Source of the DNA: COE1 sp965114465
GTDB taxonomy: Bacteria; Bacillota; Clostridia; Lachnospirales; Lachnospiraceae
NCBI GenBank assembly: GCA_965114465.1
Contig: CBCOYO010000026.1
Location: 1-29,838, forward strand
Reading direction: 5' to 3'
Length of the DNA stretch: 29,838 bases
Shown here: piece after piece, positions 1-7,033 of the stretch
Position numbering within the stretch: the first letter of the stretch is position 1
How the letters are laid out: each line of letters opens with the position of its first letter
Made by a program: the position numbers and the translations under genes
The notes under the pieces: model-generated
The model's input: the letters and a program-made list of their open reading frames with translations, nothing else
Told to the model about the DNA's origin: nothing
Databases searched by the model: none

Positions 1-476
1 AACGCCTTATCAAATGCCTCCTTATAACCAAGTTCGTCACGCATCTTTTCTTCTATCATATCATACAGACAGTATGCCATGTCAAGAGCTTCTTTCTCTT
101 TACTCGCCTCATAATAAGAAGAAAGTGCATAGATTGAAAATGCCTGATTATATGTATGTTTCAAAGTTTCCTCCGGCGTACCATCATACTTTACCGACCA
201 GAATACGCCGCCGTTTTCCTTATCCCAGCAGGCATTTTTTAGAAATGCGAATCCATGTTTTGCCTCTTCCAAAAGACTCTCGTCCTTTAACAATGTATAG
301 GCATTGGCAAAAAACCATGTAATTCGACTGTTTAGAATACAACCTTTTACAGCCTGCTTGTCCAACTTTAAATCATATCCAAGCCAGCCATAATAACCGC
401 CGTGCTCATTATCACGCATACTTTTCCAAAAGGGAATAATATCTTGTGTAAGATGCTGTTTAATCTCCGACTTCAT
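1..476 (-). CDS. Mannobiose/cellobiose 2-epimerase (AGE family), N-terminal part, runs off window edge
   Basis: Not a complete ORF, because the gene continues past position 1; about 158 N-terminal residues are present. The protein would epimerise the reducing-end sugar of beta-1,4-mannobiose (or cellobiose) at C2 in the cytoplasm, giving mannosyl-glucose for a GH130 phosphorylase. It begins MKSEIKQHLTQDIIPFWKSM and contains HGGYYGWLGYDLKLD, ILNSRITWFFANAY and LKHTYNQAFSIYALSSYYEA, which match the N-terminus of Ruminococcus albus cellobiose 2-epimerase as I remember it. Arg51 lies in the conserved SRI-W-FF motif that holds a substrate-binding arginine in that enzyme. The ATG at 476 fits the family start, with a weak AGGCAGG ribosome site upstream. 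It is the last visible gene of the transporter operon, 121 bp after the second permease, which suggests the imported sugar is a mannooligosaccharide. Mannobiose versus cellobiose specificity cannot be read from this fragment. Confidence 0.88.
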   Translation of the reverse strand, partial: MKSEIKQHLTQDIIPFWKSMRDNEHGGYYGWLGYDLKLDKQAVKGCILNSRITWFFANAYTLLKDESLLEEAKHGFAFLKNACWDKENGGVFWSVKYDGTPEETLKHTYNQAFSIYALSSYYEASKEKEALDMAYCLYDMIEEKMRDELGYKEAFDKA

Positions 477-597
477 CTTGTAAGCCTGCCTTTCCAAATC
501 AAACAATAAATTTACTATATACCAATATCCGCCCCACAGCAGCAAATCCTGCCACCACGGAGCGGCTTTTATTTGTTTTGTGACTTCCTGCTGTGAT

Positions 598-1443
598 TTA
601 ACCCTTAACAGCGCCTGCTGTCAAGCCAGAATAAATCTGTTTCTGGAAAGCAAGGAAAATAACCAACGCGGGAATTAAGCTAATAATAACACCTGCACAA
701 ATTAAATTGTACTGGCTGCCCAACGGGCCGGTAAATGTATACAGTGAAATTGCAACTGTCTTCAGGTCTTTGTCAATCAAATAAAGCTGTGCACTATAGT
801 ATTCGTTGTAAACGCCTACCCCTTTTAATATCATACACGTTACAATCGCCGGTTTCAAGAGCGGAAACAGGATTTTAAAGAAAATTGTAAAATAACTTGC
901 CCCGTCCATATATGCCGATTCGTCCAGCGAAACCGAAATATTTTCAAAGAACTGAATAAAGATGTAAATAGAGATAACATCTGTACCCATCATCAGGATA
1001 ATATAACCATACAAATGGTCAATAAACCCAATCGTATACATCAACTGGTATGTTGAAATCTGCATCGCAATACCTGGAAGCAATGTCGCAAACAGGAATA
1101 AACTACGAATCAATCCATTGCCCGGAAACTTAAAGCGGTTCAATACATAAGCAATCATAGAACCAACCAAAACAGACCCAATTACTACGAAAAACACGAT
1201 AACTGCGGAATTGATAAACGCCCTGCCCATATTCGCTCTGCGGAACGCGTCAATAAAGTTATCAAAATTCAGCCAACTCTCCGGCGGCGTCATAACATTC
1301 GTATTCTGGTATTCCGTTTCCGTTTTAAATGCGGTAATAATACAAGATACCACCGGAAGCAGAGCAATAAATGAGAAAAATACCATTGAAAAATACTTAA
1401 TAAATATCCACAGATATTTTTTTACTGCCTCAACAACTGTCAT
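598..1443 (-). CDS. Carbohydrate ABC transporter permease, CUT1 MalG/MsmG type
   Basis: One of two membrane subunits of a sugar ABC importer. The 281-residue protein has about six hydrophobic segments, the first near residues 13-37. It carries the cytoplasmic EAA-loop signature LDESAYMDGASYFTIFFKIL near residues 170-190, which docks the ATPase. The short cytoplasmic N-terminus and the C-terminal FQKQIYSGLTAGAVKG are typical of MalG/MsmG-type subunits, which often end in GAVKG. The start is 7 nt after the stop of the MalF-type partner, and the AAGGGGG at the end of that partner serves as ribosome site, so the two are translationally linked. Substrate is inferred as beta-mannooligosaccharides from the downstream epimerase. 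No ATPase gene is in the window; CUT1 systems in this group commonly share an MsmK-type ATPase. Confidence 0.93.
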   Translation of the reverse strand: MTVVEAVKKYLWIFIKYFSMVFFSFIALLPVVSCIITAFKTETEYQNTNVMTPPESWLNFDNFIDAFRRANMGRAFINSAVIVFFVVIGSVLVGSMIAYVLNRFKFPGNGLIRSLFLFATLLPGIAMQISTYQLMYTIGFIDHLYGYIILMMGTDVISIYIFIQFFENISVSLDESAYMDGASYFTIFFKILFPLLKPAIVTCMILKGVGVYNEYYSAQLYLIDKDLKTVAISLYTFTGPLGSQYNLICAGVIISLIPALVIFLAFQKQIYSGLTAGAVKG

Positions 1444-1450
1444 AGCTGCA

Positions 1451-2440
1451 TTACCCCCTTCCCTTTGCTAGTTTCTTTTCACGTCTTGCTGATGCGCCCT
1501 TATCCTCATCTTCTGCATTCTTAAATACATACTTAAAGAACAGCTTCTGCAAAATCGTTGCCGCAAAAATAATCATTAACAGCACAATTGCCATTGCGGA
1601 TGCCAAACCAACCTTCTGGCTTGTGTGTGCGATTTCATGCATCTTAATAAAGTATGTTGCTGTACCATTTCCACCACCAGACATAATAACGAATGGAGGC
1701 TCGAATGCACTTAATGAACCTGTGATAGACATAATTAAATTTAACATTACAATTGTCTTAATACTTGGAAGCATAATATATTTGAACTGCTGCCACTTGT
1801 TTGCGCCGTCAAGTTCGGCTGCTTCATAGAGAGATGCATCCACGGACATCATTGCACCAACAAACAGCACCATATTTTGCCCAAAATATTTCCATACGCT
1901 CGTTGCCACCAGCGAAAAATTGTTAATACTGGTATCTTTTAACCAGTACGGCAGATTTTCTAAGTCAAACCCAATCCACTGGAGCACAGTATCTAATACG
2001 AATCCTCTGGTATAAAAGAACTTAAAAATAAAACCAATTGCAATACCATTAATTAGGTATGGGAAAAACATACAGCCTTTAAAGAAATTTCCACCCTTAA
2101 TTCCAAAACAGAATACCGTTGCCAAATATAGTGCTAACGCAAGCTGTATTACAGCACCGCCCATATAGTAGAGCGACAGCCACAGAGCACGGAAACAGTC
2201 ATCTCTTTTAAAAACATCCAGATAATTATCAAAACCTACAAATTTTCGTACTTTAATATAATTTCTGTCATAAAAACTAAATTTGAACATTTCCGCAAAC
2301 GGATAATAAGTAAATGTAAACAAAAGCACTAAAGGAATTAGGGAAAACAGGATAATTACAATTGCCTGCTGACCGTTCCTGCTTCGCAGCCACTTACTGA
2401 AATTGAACGGAGTCTTTGACTTAGCTGTTGCTGCTGCCAT
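1451..2440 (-). CDS. Carbohydrate ABC transporter permease, CUT1 MalF/UgpA type
   Basis: Membrane subunit of the same importer, 329 residues. It has a first membrane segment near residues 27-50, several further helices and the EAA-loop sequence LYEAAELDGANKWQQFKYIM near residues 205-225. The N-terminus (MAAATAKSKTPFNFSKWLRS) is basic and cytoplasmic, and the C-terminal tail is highly charged (EDEDKGASARREKKLAKGRG). AAGGAGGAG lies 8 nt before the ATG at 2440. It is separated from the upstream solute-binding gene by a 138 bp spacer with a 14-bp hairpin, and followed after 7 nt by the second permease. Family assignment is firm; the mannooligosaccharide substrate is inferred from gene context. 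Confidence 0.93.
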   Translation of the reverse strand: MAAATAKSKTPFNFSKWLRSRNGQQAIVIILFSLIPLVLLFTFTYYPFAEMFKFSFYDRNYIKVRKFVGFDNYLDVFKRDDCFRALWLSLYYMGGAVIQLALALYLATVFCFGIKGGNFFKGCMFFPYLINGIAIGFIFKFFYTRGFVLDTVLQWIGFDLENLPYWLKDTSINNFSLVATSVWKYFGQNMVLFVGAMMSVDASLYEAAELDGANKWQQFKYIMLPSIKTIVMLNLIMSITGSLSAFEPPFVIMSGGGNGTATYFIKMHEIAHTSQKVGLASAMAIVLLMIIFAATILQKLFFKYVFKNAEDEDKGASARREKKLAKGRG

Positions 2441-2498
2441 AAAGCATCTCCTCCTTTTCTTCTAAAATCGTCGAGGTTATTTTGTTCCACTTTTTGGA

Positions 2499-2537
2499 AT
2501 GATTGGCTTGCAAGCCCAAAACCTGCAAGCCAATCAT
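2499..2537 (-). promoter_or_regulatory. Intercistronic 14-bp stem-loop between solute-binding protein and permease genes
   Basis: ATGATTGGCTTGCA at 2499-2512 is perfectly complementary to TGCAAGCCAATCAT at 2524-2537, with an 11-nt loop. There is no T-run on the minus strand after it, so it is not a classical full terminator. Hairpins here in sugar ABC operons commonly protect the 3' end of the binding-protein mRNA or cause partial termination, giving more binding protein than permease. That role is inference. Confidence 0.75.
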
Positions 2538-2578
2538 GCGCAATACCATGATAAAAATTAAGATCGAATCGCTTAATA

Positions 2579-4069
2579 TTAGTATGTTACATCTACACCA
2601 AGAGCTGATTGTGCATCATTCCACTTCTGTGTCCACTCTGCCATAATATCATCATATGCTTTGCCTGCTGCAGCTGACTCAACAATACCCATAACTCTTG
2701 AGTCACCACCATTGTTGAAGTTTAATTCTGATTCTGCGTTCATCTGATTCATTAAATCTGCCTCATCTTCTGGTGAAGGTGCGTTGGTAACGATATTTAC
2801 ATTATCGAATACGAAAGATGTAGGAGCTGTCTTAGAGATAGGATATCCGCCTTCTAAATCACACCATCCTGACTCCTCTACCATCCACTTTACAAATACC
2901 ATAGAAGCAGTCTTATTCTCATCGCTTGCATTGACATTGATTCCGAAACCATAGTCAGGGCCTGCTGTTGCATACTGTTGACCATTTACAGAGATAGGGA
3001 ACGGCATATATCCGATGTCATCTGGGTTGTCACCAGCAGCCTTCATCTGTGCAATTGCCCATGAACCTAATACCATTGTACCGATTTCACCTCTGTTAAT
3101 CATACCCTTGCAGCCTTCCCAGTCTGTTGTGGTATAATCATCCTCAATTAAATTGTTTGCAACTGCATCATATAAAATCTTGTACAATGCATATGCGCCT
3201 GTGCCATCTCCATTATCCTTAAACGGCTCTGCCATATGTGTAAACTTGTTGTTTAACCATTCCTCATCACCTGTTGTAATTGCACCGAGCAAAGCATCCC
3301 ACTGTCCGCCCATTGTCCACTGTGCTGCATAGTTTGTGTAAAGAGGAATTGCATCGGTATTGTCCTTAATCTTCTGCAATGCTTCAATAAATTCATCTGG
3401 AGTCTTTGGAAGTTCTGTAATGCCCGCTTTCTCAAATACTGCCTTGTTGTAAAGAAGTCCCTGCGCATTGCCCATATATCCAATACCATAGCAGTTTCCT
3501 TCAAATCTCCAGTTATCTGCAAAATTGATAAATTGTGACATTTCATCAACTGTTCCATAAGGTATAAAATATGTTGGCAAATCTACCATATCAATGGTTG
3601 GGATAAACATAATGTCGCCCCAGTCACCTGTTGGAAGTCTTAAAAGAGCTGTCTGTGCGTAATCTGTAATTCCTTCTGTTTCAACTTTGATATTTGGATA
3701 TGTTTTGTTAAACTCAGCAATTAAGTTTGCCATTGTACCGTCTTCCTCACGGTCTGTCTTATGATGCATAAACTTAATAGAAGCTGTTAAATCTGTATAG
3801 TCTGTTCCCAGATTAATGGATGCATATGTAGGTACACCGCTGTCTGTGCCTGCTGCATCATTTGATGGTGTTTCCGCATCTGCACTATCACTGTTTGCAT
3901 CATCCTTGTTTGCAGCGTTATCATTTGATGTATTATTGCTTGCCGCATTATTGTCTGATGATGAATTGTTGTTTGAGCTGCTGGAAGAATCATCCTTTCC
4001 ACCACATGCTGCCAAAGATAATGTCATGACTACAGCCATTCCAAGTGCCATAAGTTTTTTTAACTTCAT
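2579..4069 (-). CDS. Extracellular solute-binding lipoprotein (family 1), probable mannooligosaccharide-binding protein
   Basis: Captures oligosaccharides at the cell surface for the two downstream permeases. The 496-residue product begins with a lipoprotein signal peptide (MKLKKLMALGMAVVMTLSLAAC) whose lipobox LAAC puts the lipidated Cys at 22. A Ser/Asn/Asp-rich spacer of about 55 residues follows, then a family 1 binding domain from about residue 85. That domain has FIPTIDMVDLPTYF, GLLYNKAVFEKAGI-LPKTPDEFIEAL, NRGEIGTMVLGSWAIAQMKAAG and FVKWMVEESG. The ATG at 4069 has GGGAGG 9 nt upstream. It is first in its operon and divergent from the AraC regulator. By context it resembles the mannooligosaccharide-binding protein of Roseburia mannan loci; ligand identity is inference. 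Confidence 0.92.
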   Translation of the reverse strand: MKLKKLMALGMAVVMTLSLAACGGKDDSSSSSNNNSSSDNNAASNNTSNDNAANKDDANSDSADAETPSNDAAGTDSGVPTYASINLGTDYTDLTASIKFMHHKTDREEDGTMANLIAEFNKTYPNIKVETEGITDYAQTALLRLPTGDWGDIMFIPTIDMVDLPTYFIPYGTVDEMSQFINFADNWRFEGNCYGIGYMGNAQGLLYNKAVFEKAGITELPKTPDEFIEALQKIKDNTDAIPLYTNYAAQWTMGGQWDALLGAITTGDEEWLNNKFTHMAEPFKDNGDGTGAYALYKILYDAVANNLIEDDYTTTDWEGCKGMINRGEIGTMVLGSWAIAQMKAAGDNPDDIGYMPFPISVNGQQYATAGPDYGFGINVNASDENKTASMVFVKWMVEESGWCDLEGGYPISKTAPTSFVFDNVNIVTNAPSPEDEADLMNQMNAESELNFNNGGDSRVMGIVESAAAGKAYDDIMAEWTQKWNDAQSALGVDVTY

Positions 4070-4113
4070 GTTAAAACCTCCCTTTAAAATAATTTACTCG
4101 CTTGTTTTAGCAT

Positions 4114-4132
4114 TGTTAACGTTGTTTGTTAA
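4114..4132. repeat. Two TTGTTAAC boxes in the transporter leader
   Basis: TTGTTAAC occurs twice with 13 bp between equivalent positions (TTGTTAACGTTGTTTGTTAAC). The core GTTAAC is itself palindromic. The pair lies 45-65 bp upstream of the solute-binding protein start, in a position where an operator could act. Binding factor unknown. Confidence 0.4.
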
Positions 4133-4178
4133 CTTGTTTTTAGTTTAAATTAAATTAACGCTTTAGTCATCACTTATA

Positions 4179-4208
4179 ATTGAGTTTTATATTCAATTAT
4201 TGAGTTTT
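4179..4208. promoter_or_regulatory. Direct repeat ATTGAGTTTT at 20-bp spacing, candidate AraC-family binding site
   Basis: ATTGAGTTTT is present at 4179-4188 and again at 4199-4208, so equivalent bases are 20 bp apart, about two helical turns on the same DNA face. Direct repeats of about this period are the usual layout of AraC-family half-sites. The pair sits between the AraC-family gene and the divergent transporter operon, which makes it the best activator-site candidate in the window. Inference from layout only. Confidence 0.45.
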
Positions 4209-4280
4209 TTCGTCACTTCTTTTATTTTTACAATTTGTATCCGTTATTTTTATATATTTTGTATATTTTGGTATCGTTAT

Positions 4281-4310
4281 TTTACTTAAAAATACTTAAA
4301 TTTACTTAAA
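4281..4310. repeat. Three tandem 10-bp ACTTAAA repeats
   Basis: TTTACTTAAA, AATACTTAAA and TTTACTTAAA follow each other exactly, so the TACTTAAA core recurs every 10 bp, in phase with the helix. This could be a multi-copy protein site or a curved-DNA element upstream of the AraC promoter at 4396-4425. Confidence 0.6.
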
Positions 4311-4395
4311 ATTGTATTTAACTAAACTATCTCATTTTATAATTCCTTCATTTTTAGCCATTTAATCTTCATTTATTAAGATTTATATTCTTTTC

Positions 4396-4425
4396 TTGAC
4401 TTTTTTATTTCAATTAAGTTATAAT
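4396..4425 (+). promoter_or_regulatory. Sigma-A promoter of the AraC-family gene
   Basis: TTGACT (4396-4401) and TATAAT (4420-4425) are separated by 18 bp. A start near 4432 would give a leader of about 175 nt before the ATG at 4607, long for a regulator gene and carrying the hairpin and repeats listed below. Confidence 0.65.
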
Positions 4426-4471
4426 TTATTTACAATTATTTTTGTGCACATTCAATTTTGTACATTTAATA

Positions 4472-4506
4472 AGGAACTATCCACAAATTATTTTGCGCTA
4501 GTTCCT
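4472..4506 (+). promoter_or_regulatory. Inverted repeat AGGAACTA/TAGTTCCT in the AraC leader
   Basis: AGGAACTA at 4472-4479 is the exact complement of TAGTTCCT at 4499-4506, with a 19-nt loop. It lies in the predicted untranslated leader of the AraC gene, so it could fold in RNA or be an operator on DNA. No T-run follows, so it is not a terminator. Confidence 0.45.
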
Positions 4507-4512
4507 AGTAAA

Positions 4513-4590
4513 GAAAAATGCTTATAATAAAAAAATGTTAATAATAAAAAATGCTTATTATAAAAAATGCTTATTATAAAAAATGTTAAT
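4513..4590 (+). repeat. Five-copy 16-17 bp A+T-rich tandem repeat just upstream of the AraC ribosome site
   Basis: The unit is close to AAAAATGCTTATTATA. Its ATG triplets fall at 4518, 4535, 4551, 4567 and 4583, spacings of 17, 16, 16 and 16 bp. The last copy ends immediately before the AAGGAG ribosome site at 4594-4599. Copies 3 and 4 are identical, and the others differ by CTTATAATA or GTTAATAAT variants. Copy number could vary by slippage and alter regulator translation or binding. Confidence 0.8.
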
Positions 4591-4606
4591 AAAAAGGAGT
4601 TCATCC

Positions 4607-5527
4607 ATGCCCCCAAAATTATTTTCCTCCGAATTTTTTAATGCTTTAATCTCCTCCGAAACCAGCAACCGTTTCTCCCTCTCCGACTATTTTGAAACTG
4701 CTTATACCCGCACCTACGACTTCTGCGAGAGCCTTCCTTATCTGCTTAGCCGCCGCGAAGTATCCGTTACATCTCCTTTTTCCTACGAAACTGCGAATCT
4801 TGATGCATATTGTCTTATCCATACTACCAAAGGTATTGGCAAACTGTTTTGTGACACACCTACACAGATAAATGCCGCATACGAACTGACAAAAGGCACA
4901 CTTGCTTTTATTGACTGCCATAAACAGCATAAGTTAACCTGCCTGCATAATATTTGGGAATATACTATCTGTTTTGTCAGTTCTCCTATTAGTAGTTATT
5001 TCCATAAAAAATTAGAAACACTTGGCGGATGTATCTTTAAAATGGACTCCAACGTTGATACACGTGCATTATGGGAACAGCTTCTGAAATTGCAAACAGA
5101 CGACGAAACTTATGGATTAATGCGCTCCCATGCGCTGATAGCTCTCTATACACAGCTATATCTGTCACGTTCTAAAGAGCTTGCAGGTTCCTACCATATT
5201 CCGTCATATATTGCTGATATGAAACAGAAATTTGATAATGCATATGACAAACAATATTCGCTTGATGAACTCTCATTAAAATACAATATCAATAAATACC
5301 GCCTTTGCCGCGAATTTGCAAAATACTATAATGATACGCCATTACAGTATCTTAACAATATACGTATAGAACAAGCGAAAAACCTCCTGCTGCACTCCGA
5401 TGAAAAAATCGGCGTTATCAGCCAGATGGTTGGCATCGAGAATGCCAATCACTTTATTCGTCTATTTAAAGAAAAAACAGGTATTACACCGCTTACCTAT
5501 CGTCGGGAAACGCCTATTATTTCATAA
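4607..5527 (+). CDS. AraC-family transcriptional regulator
   Basis: Likely controls the divergent transporter/epimerase operon in response to a sugar. The 306-residue protein has an N-terminal sensing region (about 1-195, probably cupin-like) and a C-terminal double helix-turn-helix AraC domain. The latter includes YSLDELSLKYNINKYRLCRE, LQYLNNIRIEQAKNLLL and a canonical second helix region ending NHFIRLFKEKTGITPLTYRR. An in-frame ATG occurs at 4583, but it lies in the last tandem repeat. The ATG at 4607 has AAGGAG with 7-nt spacing and is preferred. No terminator is visible after the stop at 5527, so transcripts may run into the methyltransferase gene. The ligand is not readable; a mannan-derived sugar is inferred from location. 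Confidence 0.9.
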   Translation: MPPKLFSSEFFNALISSETSNRFSLSDYFETAYTRTYDFCESLPYLLSRREVSVTSPFSYETANLDAYCLIHTTKGIGKLFCDTPTQINAAYELTKGTLAFIDCHKQHKLTCLHNIWEYTICFVSSPISSYFHKKLETLGGCIFKMDSNVDTRALWEQLLKLQTDDETYGLMRSHALIALYTQLYLSRSKELAGSYHIPSYIADMKQKFDNAYDKQYSLDELSLKYNINKYRLCREFAKYYNDTPLQYLNNIRIEQAKNLLLHSDEKIGVISQMVGIENANHFIRLFKEKTGITPLTYRRETPIIS

Positions 5528-5530
5528 CGC

Positions 5531-5559
5531 TTGAACCATAAAATCGAGTATGTTATAAT
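5531..5559 (+). promoter_or_regulatory. Promoter of the methyltransferase gene
   Basis: TTGAAC at 5531-5536 and TATAAT at 5554-5559 are separated by 17 bp, a near-consensus sigma-A promoter just after the AraC stop. It gives the modification gene independent expression, as expected for a mobile restriction-modification pair. Confidence 0.7.
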
Positions 5560-5602
5560 AGGTCTATAAAATTGAGAAAGAAAGGAAAAACATATTATCC
5601 TT

Positions 5603-6985
5603 ATGATAGATACAAATAATTTGCTCACAGTAAATGAAGTCGCAAAACAGCTAAAATTAACCATACCATCTGTAAAATTACTAATAAAAAATGATCAACT
5701 TAAAGCAAAACAATCAGGAAATCAATGGCTGATTTCCGTTAAAAATTTGAATGAATATATTAAAATAAATAATATAATTATTGATCCAGTTGATCATGAA
5801 CGTCTGCAAGACACTATCCCTCCAATTGTGGCCCTAAGTTTTTTTTCTGGCGCAATGGGACTTGATATTGGAATGAAAAACGGCGGAATTGATGCCGTTC
5901 TAGCATGTGAATGTAATAAAGCCTGTCGTATGACAATTGTCCAAAATAATCCTGAAATAGGATTGATTGGTGATATTAATAAATTTACATCTGATGATAT
6001 ATTAAAAATGGCTAAAATTCCCAAAGGAAAAAAAGTCGATATTATTTTTGGCGGTCCACCATGCCAAGCCTTTAGTACCGCCGGAAAACGAAAAGCATTT
6101 GATGATGAACGTGGCAATATTTTTCTAAAATATTTAAACATTATTTCAGAGATAAAACCAACTTATGTTGTGATAGAAAATGTACGAGGTCTTTTATCAA
6201 CACCTTTTATCTATAATCATTCAAAAGAGCCAATCAAAGGTGGTGCTATGATGATTATTCTTGATATATTAAAGGAAATTGGATATGAAGTGTCTTTCAA
6301 TCTATATAACGCCGCCTATTTCGGTGCACCGCAAACAAGAGAGCGTATTATTATTATTGGAAAATTGGGCAATGAAAAAGTAAGCTATCTCCAACCAACA
6401 CACAATGAAAATGGCTCACACAATCTAAAACCTTGGAGAACGCTTCAAGACGCACTTGACAGCCTTCCTGAAAATACAGAGCATCACTTCATTGCATTTC
6501 CTGAAAAACGCCTGAAGTATTACCGCATTTTAAAAGAAGGACAATATTGGAAAGATTTACCTTACGATCTCCAAAAAGAAGCAATGGGAAAATCCTTTTA
6601 TCTAGGCGGAGGAAAAACGGGATTTTTTAGAAGATTATCCTACAACAAACCCTCTCCGACGTTAGTAACCAATCCTACTATGCCTGCTACTGATTTAGCG
6701 CATCCTGTGGAAGACAGACCACTAAGCGTCGAGGAATATAAATGTATCCAAGAATTTCCACAGAATTGGATTGTCTGTGGTACAATTCTTGATCAATATA
6801 AACAAATCGGGAATGCAGTTCCTATTAAATTGGGAGAAGCCGTTGCCAAAACAATTATTGATGATATGAACGGTCGCAAATATCAAAACAGCGGCTTTTC
6901 CTATTCCAGATATAAAAATACAGATGAAATATCTTGGATGGCATATATGAAAAAACAATATAAAGAAATCGACTTTTCATTTTAG
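5603..6985 (+). CDS. C5-cytosine DNA methyltransferase with N-terminal helix-turn-helix domain
   Basis: Protects host DNA from the convergent endonuclease by methylating cytosine with S-adenosylmethionine. All main m5C motifs are visible in 460 residues: I FFSGAMGLDIG (80-90), IV GPPCQAFSTAG with catalytic Cys154, VI IENVRG (Glu192), VIII QTRER (244-248) and X QIGNAVPIKLGEAVA near 415-430. The late block PSPTLVTNPTMPATDLAHPV resembles enzymes of the GGWCC/GGNCC group such as M.SinI, and the length fits. Residues 7-55 (LLTVNEVAKQLKLTIPSVKL onward, then QWLISVKNLNEYI) look like an excisionase/MerR-type winged helix, possibly allowing autoregulation. The AAAGGA ribosome site is about 17 nt from the ATG, unusually far. 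It is more A+T-rich than its neighbours, which suggests horizontal acquisition. Confidence 0.95.
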   Translation: MIDTNNLLTVNEVAKQLKLTIPSVKLLIKNDQLKAKQSGNQWLISVKNLNEYIKINNIIIDPVDHERLQDTIPPIVALSFFSGAMGLDIGMKNGGIDAVLACECNKACRMTIVQNNPEIGLIGDINKFTSDDILKMAKIPKGKKVDIIFGGPPCQAFSTAGKRKAFDDERGNIFLKYLNIISEIKPTYVVIENVRGLLSTPFIYNHSKEPIKGGAMMIILDILKEIGYEVSFNLYNAAYFGAPQTRERIIIIGKLGNEKVSYLQPTHNENGSHNLKPWRTLQDALDSLPENTEHHFIAFPEKRLKYYRILKEGQYWKDLPYDLQKEAMGKSFYLGGGKTGFFRRLSYNKPSPTLVTNPTMPATDLAHPVEDRPLSVEEYKCIQEFPQNWIVCGTILDQYKQIGNAVPIKLGEAVAKTIIDDMNGRKYQNSGFSYSRYKNTDEISWMAYMKKQYKEIDFSF

Positions 6986-6991
6986 GAATAG

Positions 6992-7028
6992 AGGGAGGCG
7001 CATTCAAAATTTGTCCGCTCTCCTCCCT
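6992..7028. terminator. Shared terminator hairpin between methyltransferase and endonuclease genes
   Basis: AGGGAGG (6992-6998) pairs with CCTCCCT (7022-7028), and an inner CG/CG pair extends the stem past a small bulge. TTATTTTATTT follows on the plus strand. It lies in the 48 bp between two convergent stops, so it likely ends the methyltransferase transcript and perhaps the endonuclease one. Confidence 0.7.
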
Positions 7029-7033
7029 TTATT

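Noticed and set aside
14..322. Plus-strand ORF at the left edge
   Set aside because: It is the antisense of the epimerase gene, whose minus-strand protein matches a known family.
4513..4590. CRISPR-like array
   Set aside because: The units are contiguous 16-17 bp tandem repeats without unique spacers, and no cas genes are present.
4583..4606. In-frame upstream ATG for the AraC gene
   Set aside because: It lies in the last tandem repeat, while the ATG at 4607 has AAGGAG at ideal spacing.
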